From the NCBI GenBank assembly GCA_021159525.1, contig JAGHEC010000275.1, positions 1 through 11,898 on the forward strand: a DNA stretch of 11,898 bases. Direction: 5' to 3'. The notes below the pieces were generated by a model. It was not told the DNA's origin. It saw only the letters and a list, made by a program, of their open reading frames with translations, and did not search any database. The DNA is from Deltaproteobacteria bacterium. GTDB lineage: Bacteria; Desulfobacterota; DSM-4660; Desulfatiglandales; Desulfatiglandaceae. This document shows positions 1 to 5,958 of this stretch, piece after piece (the stretch's first letter is position 1; every line of letters starts with the position of its first letter). The position numbers and the translations under genes were made by a program.

Positions 1-236
1 GGGACACCCGCCTGCCAAGGCCAATTGAGCGTTCTTGCCAAGACTTTCGTCCCGTGGATCTGCGACGGCAGAAGGAAGTAACATGGGTAACAAGGCAATG
101 GCGGGCAGGCTTGCCCCTTTGGCATTCTCGCATTCGTCGAGCTGCGGCTTCCCCCACTGACAAGTCACAAAGAGACGCCGCCCTCCCGGCAGTCGCGTCA
201 GAAAAACCCTTCTGCCCCCATTTATTGAGCTGTTAC
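1..236. repeat. MITE-like repeat, copy 1 (partial, cut by window start)
   Basis: This stretch aligns without gaps to 5625-5860, the right-hand 236 bases of the full-length copy, with about a dozen mismatches. It ends with the same terminal inverted-repeat sequence (TTTATTGAGCTGTTAC, 221-236), after which the copies diverge. The left part, including the left terminal repeat, lies outside the window. I see no credible protein; short open frames through it are not conserved between copies. It lies downstream of ispF, whose stop is 70 bases away. The 237-306 spacer holds a GGGCCC palindrome but no convincing terminator. Confidence 0.85.
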
Positions 237-306
237 GAAATATATTTGTCAGGGTTTGACGGCGTTATCATGGGTTCCGGGCCCTGGAGGCCTTTTCCTC
301 ACCCTG

Positions 307-783
307 TCAAGCTGCAAAAAGACTTACCACGGCAAAGGCCTCCATGCCTTCCTGTTTGCCGCAGAAGCCCAGGCGTTCACTGGTAGTGGCCTTGATGTTG
401 ATTCGGTCGATTTCAGCGCCCAGGGCCAGACCCAGGTTTTCCCGCATGGTCGGGATATGGGACCCCAGTCTGGGCTCCTGGGCCACCACGGTAGCGTCCA
501 GATTGTTCAATTGAAACCCCATGTCGCGCATCAGCCCGGCGGTTCTTTCTAACAGGACCAGGCTCGATATCCCCCTGTAAGCCGGATCGGCGTCTGGAAA
601 ATGCTGCCCGATGTCCCCGGACCCCAGTGCGCCCAGGACAGCGTCGATGACCGCGTGGATCAGGACATCCGCATCCGAGTGGCCGTCAAGCCCTACGCGG
701 TGAGCAATAATGACCCCGCCCAACACCAGTTGCCGGCCTTCCACCAGCCGGTGAACATCGTATCCAAAACCAATGCGGAACAC
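307..783 (-). CDS. ispF: 2-C-methyl-D-erythritol 2,4-cyclodiphosphate synthase IspF
   Basis: IspF converts CDP-ME 2-phosphate to ME-2,4-cyclodiphosphate and CMP in the cytosolic MEP pathway of isoprenoid synthesis; the family works as a zinc-dependent homotrimer. The 158-aa product has the usual family length. Visible signatures are GYDVHR (metal ligands D9 and H11), GHSDADVLIHA (residues 34-44, third metal ligand H43), FPDAD (62-66) and the substrate-binding stretch KATTSERLGFCG (131-142). The start is GTG, preceded by AAGGGGG with about 6 bases of spacing. No ispD is visible on either side, so the gene is not fused to it or adjacent to it here. Upstream lies a structured 100-base leader followed by a MITE-like repeat that separates ispF from the other minus-strand genes. 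Identification is firm. Confidence 0.97.
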   Translation of the reverse strand: MFRIGFGYDVHRLVEGRQLVLGGVIIAHRVGLDGHSDADVLIHAVIDAVLGALGSGDIGQHFPDADPAYRGISSLVLLERTAGLMRDMGFQLNNLDATVVAQEPRLGSHIPTMRENLGLALGAEIDRINIKATTSERLGFCGKQEGMEAFAVVSLFAA

Positions 784-883
784 TGGGCCCCCTTGTCCGT
801 AAGAGGCTTACGTCTGAATTGCGGGGATGAAACAAACTCGCGCCGGCCTGAAGGCCGCAGCCAAACAGCGAGTTGGCCGGCCG
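784..883 (-). other. ispF upstream leader with nested inverted repeats
   Basis: No gene is visible between the ispF start and repeat copy 2. The segment has a GTAAG-AGG-CTTAC hairpin (799-811) and a larger one with arms AACTCGC (835-841) and GCGAGTT (868-874) enclosing CGGCC-TGAA-GGCCG (844-857), followed by the palindrome GGCCGGCC (875-882). These would lie in or near the ispF 5' leader. No clear sigma70 promoter was found. Whether the structures regulate ispF or are remnants of repeat DNA cannot be decided from this window. Confidence 0.35.
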
Positions 884-935
884 CGGGCAAACTTCTTCGC
901 ACGTTGCAGGGAAGTTTCAGACATAGAATTCAGGC

Positions 936-1176
936 GTATCAGCTCAATAATTCGGGGGATAACAGCGAACGTACCACCGGGGCAGGATGCTTTTTCTTCC
1001 GCTCCGGGCCTCCGGGCCGGTCTCTTCAGCGACTTATCCGCGGCGGACACTTTCCCCTGCAGCATTCTCGCATTCGTCGAGCTGCGGCTTCCCCCGCTGA
1101 TAAGTCACAAAGAGACGGCCCCCTCCCGGCAGTCGCGTCAGAAAAACCGTCCTGCCCCTGATTATTGAGCTATTAC
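936..1176. repeat. MITE-like repeat, copy 2 (internally deleted)
   Basis: This is a 241-bp version of the element found in full at 5517-5860. The left terminal repeat (GTATCAGCTCAATAATTCGG, from 936) and the right one (ATTATTGAGCTATTAC, 1161-1176) are imperfect inverted copies of each other. The central 103 bases present in copies 1 and 3 are missing between GACAC and GCATTCTCG. Similarity to copy 3 continues 52 bases left of the terminal repeat (884-935 versus 5465-5516, about 79 percent, no gaps), so the true left boundary is uncertain. It sits between ispF and the truncated FmdB-like gene. No coding function is seen. Confidence 0.85.
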
Positions 1177-1265
1177 ATTTAGGCTAAAGCGGATGACCGC
1201 AATCAAAATATGCTACACAAAGCCGCAACGCCGAGAAGAGATTATATTTTGGGCGTGAAACTGAA
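1177..1265. other. Short non-coding stretch between repeat copy 2 and the FmdB stub
   Basis: AT-richer than its surroundings. The only structure seen is a small hairpin GCGG-ATGA-CCGC (1190-1201) that, read on the minus strand, is followed by TTTAG. This is too weak to be called a terminator with any assurance. It may be the scar where the end of the FmdB-like gene was lost. Confidence 0.3.
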
Positions 1266-1361
1266 TCATTTTTTCTGTTCTTTGTATTTATCGTCGCTGC
1301 CAAAGACGATGGCCTCGAATTCCTCATTGCAGTCGGCGCATCGATATTCGTAAATAGGCAT
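1266..1361 (-). pseudogene. FmdB-type zinc-ribbon protein, C-terminally truncated stub
   Basis: The 31-codon frame starts MPIYEYRCADCNEEFEAIVF, the hallmark N-terminus of the FmdB/CxxC_CXXC_SSSS family of small putative regulatory zinc-ribbon proteins. It has an ATG and a good ribosome site (AAAGGGGAC, spacer about 6 bases). Family members normally continue to a second knuckle (CPxC, then a GS-rich tail). Here the frame instead runs into KYKEQKK and stops, so only C8 and C11 of the four zinc ligands remain. None of the frames I read downstream restores the missing half. The end lies about 90 bases from repeat copy 2, so element activity or a deletion may have removed the 3' end. It is probably the last gene of the selA operon. 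It may be a dead remnant or an expressed short peptide; a remnant seems likelier. Confidence 0.6.
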
Positions 1362-1419
1362 CAGGTTGTCCCCTTTCGGGATGGAAAATGTTAGCGGCCC
1401 ATCTCCTGTCCTGCTTGTG

Positions 1420-2367
1420 TCACCTCTCCAGTCCCTCGATGACGGCCGCAGCCAGGAGGGGGAACATGATCTCATGATGACCCACCAGGCCGTATCCCTT
1501 TCCGCCCTCAAGGGTGGGCCGCTGAACCACATTGGTCATGGGACGATAATGTCGGATGAAGTCCATGTTGACGGTCGTCACGTCCTTGACCCCGTATCCG
1601 AGGTTGCGCACCAGGCTCAGGGCCTTTAAAAAGACCTCGGGCAGAATAACCGCAGACCCGAGATTGATGAACACCCCTCCCTCCAGTTCGGACACCAGCC
1701 GGGCAAATACGCGGAAATCGTGATGAGAGGTCTTTCCGATGGCGGCCCCGTCCACACCGGGGTGAAAATGGATAATGTCGGTTCCGATGGCCACGTGGAC
1801 GGTGACCGGGATATTCAGCTCATAGGCCCTTGCAAGAAGACTGTATTGGTTAAAGGGAAAACCTTGGTCAATCAGCATGGCCCCCACCGACTCACCCAGG
1901 CCAAGGCCTTGCCCGGCGCCCTTTATAATGGCCGTATTGAGGATCCTCCCTGTTTCCTCGGCCATGCCGAAACGGCCCTCGCCTATGGCCTCGGCCACAT
2001 CTTCGGAGGTCTTTCCAGCCATGGCCAGCTCTGCGTCGTGGATGATGCCGGCCCCGTTCATGGCCAGCCCGCTCAATATTCCCCGTTCCAGGAGATCGAT
2101 GATGATGGGGTTGAGACCCACCTTGATGGCGTGGGCCCCCATGGCCAGGATGACCGGTCTTTGGGACGCGAGGGACCGCAGGATTCGGTCCCGAATCTCC
2201 ATGAGATCGGCCGCGGCCAGGATCCTCGGCAGAGAGCTAAGCCATTTGCCCAGGGAATGGCCAGGGGTCCAGGGCCGACCAAAATCCCCAACCCGGACCT
2301 TGCTCTCCCTGTCCTTCAGGGAATAGGACCGCACATTGTCCAGAGATATGGGTGTCGGCTTGCGCAT
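1420..2367 (-). CDS. Conserved protein of unknown function, deoxyhypusine-synthase-like in places
   Basis: I do not recognise this 315-aa protein with certainty. It is clearly a real gene: long, ungapped, rich in glycine-bounded conserved-looking motifs, and in an operon. Motifs include MGAHAIKVG (76-84), NGAGIIHDAE (104-113), GTDIIHFHPGVDG (195-207), GGVFINLGSAVILPE (220-234), YRPMTNVVQRP (264-274) and YGLVGHHEIMFPL (282-294). The NGAGIIHD block and the following E-x3-GRFGMAEE segment loosely recall deoxyhypusine-synthase-type Rossmann proteins, but a bacterial role in hypusine formation is not implied. No signal peptide or membrane helix is seen. I chose ATG 2367, with AAGAGA upstream; a GTG at 2388 in the same frame would add 7 residues but has no ribosome site. 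The gene lies 54 bases after gmhA and 58 before the FmdB-like stub, consistent with one transcript. Confidence 0.85.
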   Translation of the reverse strand: MRKPTPISLDNVRSYSLKDRESKVRVGDFGRPWTPGHSLGKWLSSLPRILAAADLMEIRDRILRSLASQRPVILAMGAHAIKVGLNPIIIDLLERGILSGLAMNGAGIIHDAELAMAGKTSEDVAEAIGEGRFGMAEETGRILNTAIIKGAGQGLGLGESVGAMLIDQGFPFNQYSLLARAYELNIPVTVHVAIGTDIIHFHPGVDGAAIGKTSHHDFRVFARLVSELEGGVFINLGSAVILPEVFLKALSLVRNLGYGVKDVTTVNMDFIRHYRPMTNVVQRPTLEGGKGYGLVGHHEIMFPLLAAAVIEGLER

Positions 2368-2421
2368 ATCAGATCTCTTGGAAGGCACGATCGAACCGTC
2401 TACGGGGAAGAATCATGGGGC

Positions 2422-3009
2422 TCAATCATTCTCCAGGTGCTGCTGAAAAAGGATATAGTCCACCAGATGACAGATGATATGCTCGGCCAGGAGATGGGCC
2501 TCCTGAATCCGTGCGGTTACCTCGCTCCTTGCCACAAGGGCCGTGTCAACCATCCCACCTACCTTCCCACCGTCTTTTCCCAGGAGTCCCACCGTGTACA
2601 TGCCGTGGTGTTTTGCCGCCTCGACCGCAGTCACAATGTTTCTGGACTCGCCGCTGGTGCTGATGACCAGGAGGATGTCCCCGCTTACGCCCAGGGCCTT
2701 GACCTGTTTTGAAAATATCTCTTCAAAGGAATAATCGTTTCCGATACTGGTAATCACGGAGGTATCTGTCGTCAAAGCCAGTGCCGGCAATGAGGGCCTT
2801 TCAAGCTGAAACCGGTTCACAAATTCCGCGGCCATGTGTTGAGCATCGGCCGCGCTCCCGCCGTTCCCGCAGATAAGGAGTTTGCGGTCATTCAGAAAGG
2901 CGCCTGCGATCTTTTCAGCCACGCTGACAAGGGCCGAACCGTTCTCCCGAATAAATCTCTCCCCTGTCTGCATGCAGTTCCTGCCGATTTCCTGGACGAT
3001 ATCCTCCAC
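2422..3009 (-). CDS. gmhA: Phosphoheptose isomerase (D-sedoheptulose 7-phosphate isomerase) GmhA
   Basis: GmhA is a cytosolic SIS-domain enzyme that isomerises sedoheptulose 7-phosphate to D-glycero-D-manno-heptose 7-phosphate, the first step toward ADP-heptose for lipopolysaccharide core. The 195-aa product matches the family length. Seen are CGNGGSAADAQHMAAEF (47-63, with presumed zinc ligands H58 and E62), the sugar-phosphate loop STSGES (117-122), and the C-terminal pair Q169 and H177, eight residues apart as in E. coli GmhA. The start is GTG 3009: AAGGAG lies 6 bases upstream, and the frame begins one base after the selA TAA (TAATGTG), which points to translational coupling. An ATG further upstream in the same frame (3066) would overlap selA by 56 bases and lengthen the protein beyond the family norm. 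A Gram-negative, LPS-making host is implied. Confidence 0.93.
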   Translation of the reverse strand: MEDIVQEIGRNCMQTGERFIRENGSALVSVAEKIAGAFLNDRKLLICGNGGSAADAQHMAAEFVNRFQLERPSLPALALTTDTSVITSIGNDYSFEEIFSKQVKALGVSGDILLVISTSGESRNIVTAVEAAKHHGMYTVGLLGKDGGKVGGMVDTALVARSEVTARIQEAHLLAEHIICHLVDYILFQQHLEND

Positions 3010-3010
3010 A

Positions 3011-4465
3011 TTATGCTCCTTTTTCCGAGGCGCGTACAGCGCCCATAGCTCGAACGGCCCGGGCAACGATCTCCAGTTCCCTTTCCCGGATGGTCCTCAC
3101 ATCCAGCATAACGCGATCTCTCTCCACCCTCGCGATAATCGGGGGGCTGTGGGACCGAAGCCGCACCTCCATCTCCTGGGAGGACAGCCTGTCCGGGATC
3201 AGGCAGACAAGCCTGGTCTTGAGTTTCTGAAGGGGAAGGGCCCCGCCGCCTACCCGCGATGCGCCGTCTGTCAACTGCACGGAAAAACAATCGGCGCCTG
3301 ACAAATGGATGAGGCCGTAGAGACGTTCGGCCTTTGCGCTCAGGGAGGGATAGTCCTCACAGATCATCCGCAGGGTAGGTATCTGCTGGATGGCAATCCG
3401 GGGATCTCTGTAGAGCCTGAGGGTCTCCTCCAGTGCAAGGAGGGTCAATTTGTCGATTCGCAGGGCCCGGTTCAGCGGGTTCTTGCGGATCGCTGCAACC
3501 AGGTCGGCCCTCCCCAGAATAATCCCGGCCTGGGGGCCGCCCAGGAGCTTGTCGCCGCTGAAGGTGACCACCCCGGCCCCGGAGGCCAGGGCCTCCTGGA
3601 CCGTGGGTTCCTTGATCAGCCCGTATCCGGAAAAATCCACCAGGCACCCGCTTCCCAGGTCCTCCATCACAGGGATTCCATACCGATCGCCCAGAGCGGC
3701 CAAGTCAGATAAAGGGACCTCGGACGTGAATCCAACCACCTGAAAGTTGCTGGTATGGACCTTGAGGAGAAGAGCGGTTTCAGGACCTATAACCTCTTCG
3801 TAATCCCTGAGGTGCGTTTTATTGGTGGTTCCCACCTCCACCATCTTTGCCCCGCTCTTGCGCATGACATCAGGGATGCGGAAAGATCCACCGATCTCAA
3901 CAAGCTGGCCCCGGGACACCACCACCTCCCGGCCTTTTGCCATGGTCTCGAGGGCAATGAGCACGGCCCCCGCATTGTTGTTGACCACCATGCCGGCCTC
4001 GGCCCCTGTCAGTTCCCTGAGGATTTCCTCTACATGGACATAGCGGCTCCCCCGCCTTCCCTGCCCCAGATCGTATTCCAGATTGCTGTAACCGCCGGCA
4101 ATGGCCCGGAATCTCAGAATGGCCGTCTCGGCAAGGATGGATCGGCCCAGGTTGGTATGGACCACCACGCCGGTGGCATTGATAACGCTTTGAAGGCTGG
4201 GCCGGGACAGTTGCGCCAGCATCTCGATCACCCGGGCGACTAAGGATTCATCGGCAAGTCCCTGGTCCTGGTCCGTGATCCTTCCTTCCTTGATGTCCGT
4301 CCGAATCCCGTCAAGGACGCCATGAATGGCCTTTAATACCAGGGCCTTCGGATGAGATGCCAGAACATCCTGAAGAGCCGGGTGGATTAACAAGCGGTCT
4401 ACGCCAGGTATCTGTCTGAACAATCGCTGCCTGTCCGTCATGCCTTTAAACACCCCCTGGGGCAT
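3011..4465 (-). CDS. selA: L-seryl-tRNA(Sec) selenium transferase SelA
   Basis: SelA is a PLP-dependent cytosolic enzyme that converts Ser-tRNA(Sec) to Sec-tRNA(Sec) using selenophosphate. The 484-aa product has the full family length. The order is an N-terminal tRNA-binding helical part (RQIPGVDRLL, 17-26), INATGVVVHTNLGRS (95-109), NNNAGAVLIAL (162-172), RGQLVEIGGSFRIPDVM (185-201), VGTTNKTH (211-218), EDLGSGCL (268-275), and the PLP-lysine motif FSGDKLLGGPQAG with K306. The ATG at 4465 has AGGA 6 bases upstream; a second in-frame ATG eight codons in is possible. A strong promoter lies 52 bases upstream. The presence of selA implies that the host uses selenocysteine, although selB, selD and tRNA-Sec are not in the window and no gene here shows an internal Sec codon. 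Confidence 0.97.
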   Translation of the reverse strand: MPQGVFKGMTDRQRLFRQIPGVDRLLIHPALQDVLASHPKALVLKAIHGVLDGIRTDIKEGRITDQDQGLADESLVARVIEMLAQLSRPSLQSVINATGVVVHTNLGRSILAETAILRFRAIAGGYSNLEYDLGQGRRGSRYVHVEEILRELTGAEAGMVVNNNAGAVLIALETMAKGREVVVSRGQLVEIGGSFRIPDVMRKSGAKMVEVGTTNKTHLRDYEEVIGPETALLLKVHTSNFQVVGFTSEVPLSDLAALGDRYGIPVMEDLGSGCLVDFSGYGLIKEPTVQEALASGAGVVTFSGDKLLGGPQAGIILGRADLVAAIRKNPLNRALRIDKLTLLALEETLRLYRDPRIAIQQIPTLRMICEDYPSLSAKAERLYGLIHLSGADCFSVQLTDGASRVGGGALPLQKLKTRLVCLIPDRLSSQEMEVRLRSHSPPIIARVERDRVMLDVRTIRERELEIVARAVRAMGAVRASEKGA

Positions 4466-4516
4466 CTCCCATCCTGTCTTTTTGCCTTATCTAAACTGAG
4501 GGCTGTCAGCGTGGCT

Positions 4517-4545
4517 ACTATAGGGGACTTTCCGCGGAGCGTCAA
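4517..4545 (-). promoter_or_regulatory. Predicted sigma70 promoter of the selA-gmhA operon
   Basis: Read on the minus strand, TTGACG (4545-4540) and TATAGT (4522-4517) are separated by exactly 17 bases, close to the consensus -35/-10 pair. Transcription would begin near 4510, about 45 bases before the selA ATG. It lies between the CbiR-like gene and selA, so selA and the downstream genes can be transcribed independently of the CbiR-like gene. Identified by eye; not tested. Confidence 0.7.
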
Positions 4546-4554
4546 ATATTTCGT

Positions 4555-4601
4555 GACCACTCCCCACATGGGCCGCCGTACGCCTGGGGGGAGGCATGGT
4601 C
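4555..4601 (-). terminator. Possible hairpin after the CbiR-like gene
   Basis: On the minus strand, immediately after the CbiR-like stop codon, GACCA..CTCCCC pairs with GGGGAG-TGGTC (arms 4588-4601 and 4555-4565, one 3-base bulge, loop of about 22 bases). It could end the upstream transcript before the selA promoter. No U-run follows, so a classic intrinsic terminator is not shown. Confidence 0.35.
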
Positions 4602-4610
4602 GTTCTCGAA

Positions 4611-5438
4611 TTACAGACAAAAAGCCTGATCCGAAAAGAGTCTTTCCTGCAACACCCGCATGGAATCGTAAAAATCGGCCTGACCAAAGATCTCCATAGT
4701 CACCACCCGGACATCTTCCACCGGAAGTCGCCTCAGTCTGTCCGCCAACTCCTCAATCACGCCTTGACCGAGGTGCCGGAGGCTGACATGGTCTGTGCCG
4801 TCCGGCAGAACCCCGTGGATGTGAAAAACCCGGGCACGGTCGAACCAGCGATCCAGATGGGCGCTCACATCCCGACCGTAGAGAAGGAGATGCCCGATAT
4901 CCAGGCAGACCGATAAATCAAAGTCCTCCACCAGCCCCGCCGCCAGATTGAAATCATAGTCCAGTGTTTCGATGCAGATGCGCCGCGGATCAACCGCTGA
5001 CGCGGTCAGCAGTTCTGTGAGAGAATACCGGCTCCGGGCGATCCAACGGGCCGGATCCCCGCAGGGCGGGTCTCCCCGCCGGTCGCCGTGCAGATGCAGG
5101 ATCCAGGCAAAAGGCGCCGCCGGACTCATAAGGTTCATGACGCGCAGGCATTTGTCCACTGATCTCGTTCGTTCCATCTCATCCGCACTCCCCAGGCGCG
5201 TGTCCAGCGGCAGATGAACCGTGTAGGTCAGTCCCTTGCTTTCGGCGATATGCACCATTTCGGCCACGTCTGCCGGCGATGGCATATTAGACCGGCCGTG
5301 GGATTCAAACAGGACCAACTCCACGTCATCCACTTTGCCTCCCAGGTAATGAAGATTAGGGATGAGGTCATCCGGGATAATGTAGGAAGTGGTTCCAAGG
5401 CGGAACCGGAGGCGCTCATTCGAATGTCTGTTTTCCAA
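4611..5438 (-). CDS. cbiR: AP-endonuclease-2-fold TIM-barrel protein, likely CbiR-type cobamide remodelling phosphodiesterase
   Basis: The 275-aa product has the metal-ligand pattern of the AP endonuclease 2/xylose-isomerase-like TIM-barrel superfamily: E45 (LVLFE), H75 (VHLPLD), H115 and H117 (ILHLHGD), E157 (CIETLD), D180 and H183 (CLDIGH), H206 and H208 (FHIHG), D216-H217 and E249 (VTMEIF). The N-terminal RLGTTSYIIP and DDVELVLFE blocks match my memory of the CbiR family, which cleaves the nucleotide-loop phosphodiester of cobamides so that the lower ligand can be replaced; this is from family recall and not proven here. The first in-frame TTG is at 5450; I favour TTG 5438, which has GAGGG 5-6 bases upstream. 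No ATG is available in frame near the conserved start. Its promoter would have to lie in or beside repeat copy 3. If CbiR is wrong, a sugar-phosphate isomerase/epimerase-like enzyme is the alternative. Confidence 0.85.
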   Translation of the reverse strand: MENRHSNERLRFRLGTTSYIIPDDLIPNLHYLGGKVDDVELVLFESHGRSNMPSPADVAEMVHIAESKGLTYTVHLPLDTRLGSADEMERTRSVDKCLRVMNLMSPAAPFAWILHLHGDRRGDPPCGDPARWIARSRYSLTELLTASAVDPRRICIETLDYDFNLAAGLVEDFDLSVCLDIGHLLLYGRDVSAHLDRWFDRARVFHIHGVLPDGTDHVSLRHLGQGVIEELADRLRRLPVEDVRVVTMEIFGQADFYDSMRVLQERLFSDQAFCL

Positions 5439-5464
5439 GTCTTCCCTCAATTACAGTTATTCCC

Positions 5465-5516
5465 CGGGCGAACTTCTTCGCACGTTGGAGGAAAGTTACA
5501 GATAGCGAGTTTAGAT
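5465..5516. repeat. Left extension shared by repeat copies 2 and 3
   Basis: These 52 bases outside the left terminal repeat align without gaps to 884-935 (about 41 of 52 identical), best in the outer half (AACTTCTTCGCACGTTG). In minus-strand frame both read ..LQRAKKFARG. Either the element is longer than its inverted repeats suggest, or both copies carry the same piece of captured flanking DNA. Confidence 0.6.
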
Positions 5517-5860
5517 GTATCAGCTCAATAATTGGGGGGATAACAGGGACCGTACCACCGGGGCAGGAGGGTTTTTCTTCCGCTCCGGGCCTCCGGGCTG
5601 GTCTCTTGAGTGACTTATCTGCGGGGGACACCCGCCTGCCAAGGCCAATTGAGCGTTCTTGCCAAGACTTTCGTCCCGTGGATCTGCGATGGCGGAAGGA
5701 AGTAACATGGATAACAAGGCAATGGCGGGCAGGCTTGCCCCCTCCGCATTCTCGACTTCGTCGAGCTGCGGCTTCCCCCACTGATAAGTCACAAAGAGAC
5801 GGCGCCCTCTCGGCAGTCGCGTCAGAAAAACCCTTCTGCCCCCATTTATTGAGCTGTTAC
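5517..5860. repeat. MITE-like repeat, copy 3 (full length, 344 bp)
   Basis: The most complete copy. Terminal inverted repeats are GTATCAGCTCAATAATTGGG (5517-5539 in all) and its near-complement at 5838-5860 (20 of 23 matches). Inside are a second inverted pair, GGGCAGGAGGGTTTTTC (5561-5577) against 5825-5841 (16 of 17), and a third, GTCTCTTGAGTGACTTATC (5601-5619) against 5783-5800 (one mismatch or bulge). The centre adds a CTCGAC-TTC-GTCGAG hairpin (5752-5766). The whole unit could therefore fold into one long hairpin. It has no transposase and no ORF conserved between copies, as expected for a non-autonomous element. No clear target-site duplication was found. It lies exactly between the minus-strand metabolic genes and the plus-strand defence-like genes. 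Confidence 0.85.
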
Positions 5861-5894
5861 GCTAATTCTAACTTTCATTAGAGGAGGCCATCAA

Positions 5895-5933
5895 TTGCTC
5901 GCCTCAACATCCCGATTTTCAAGCCTAATTTAG
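5895..5933 (+). other. Possible 12-codon leader ORF before the helicase
   Basis: A near-ideal Shine-Dalgarno sequence (GAGGAGG, 5881-5887) is followed after 7 bases by TTG and a short frame, LLASTSRFSSLI, that stops at TAG inside the palindrome at 5921-5937. There is no larger gene in this frame. It could be a leader peptide whose translation affects the hairpin, or a chance match. Confidence 0.3.
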
Positions 5934-5937
5934 GCTT
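5921..5937. promoter_or_regulatory. Perfect 17-nt palindrome before the helicase gene
   Basis: AAGCCTA-ATT-TAGGCTT has 7-base arms and a 3-base loop, ending 21 bases before the helicase ATG. It could be an operator, or an RNA hairpin in the 5' leader; there is no U-run to make it a terminator. Sequence shows the symmetry only; the role is inferred. Confidence 0.45.
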
Positions 5938-5958
5938 CCTAACTTGGGTGAAAGGTCC

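Noticed and set aside
601..1161. A 186-codon plus-strand frame across ispF and repeat copy 2.
   Set aside because: It is antisense to ispF and runs through non-coding repeat DNA whose reading frame is not kept in the other copies.
1..1176. The repeats as a CRISPR array.
   Set aside because: Units are 240-344 bp, few and far apart with genes between them; there are no short regularly spaced repeats.
928..1184. ATTCAGGC and ATTTAGGC flanking copy 2 as a target-site duplication.
   Set aside because: The left half lies within sequence also shared with copy 3, and copy 3 shows no equivalent, so the match may be chance.
1258..1268. TGA at the end of the FmdB-like stub as a selenocysteine codon, given selA nearby.
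   Set aside because: Reading on gives only seven further codons without cysteine-like context before another stop.
1720..2712. A 330-codon open frame on the plus strand across the unknown-function gene and gmhA.
   Set aside because: It is antisense to two well-supported genes, has low-complexity composition and no recognisable domain, and breaks the operon logic; it is a shadow frame.
5416..5792. Open frames of 121 and 90 codons on the minus strand within repeat copy 3.
   Set aside because: The frames are not preserved in the other copies, where deletions and substitutions ignore the frame, and no domain is recognisable.
5844..5880. An outward promoter from the right terminal repeat (TTGAGC as -35) driving the helicase.
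   Set aside because: No acceptable -10 lies at 16-18 bases; the best candidate (TTTCAT) is poor. Left as an untested possibility.
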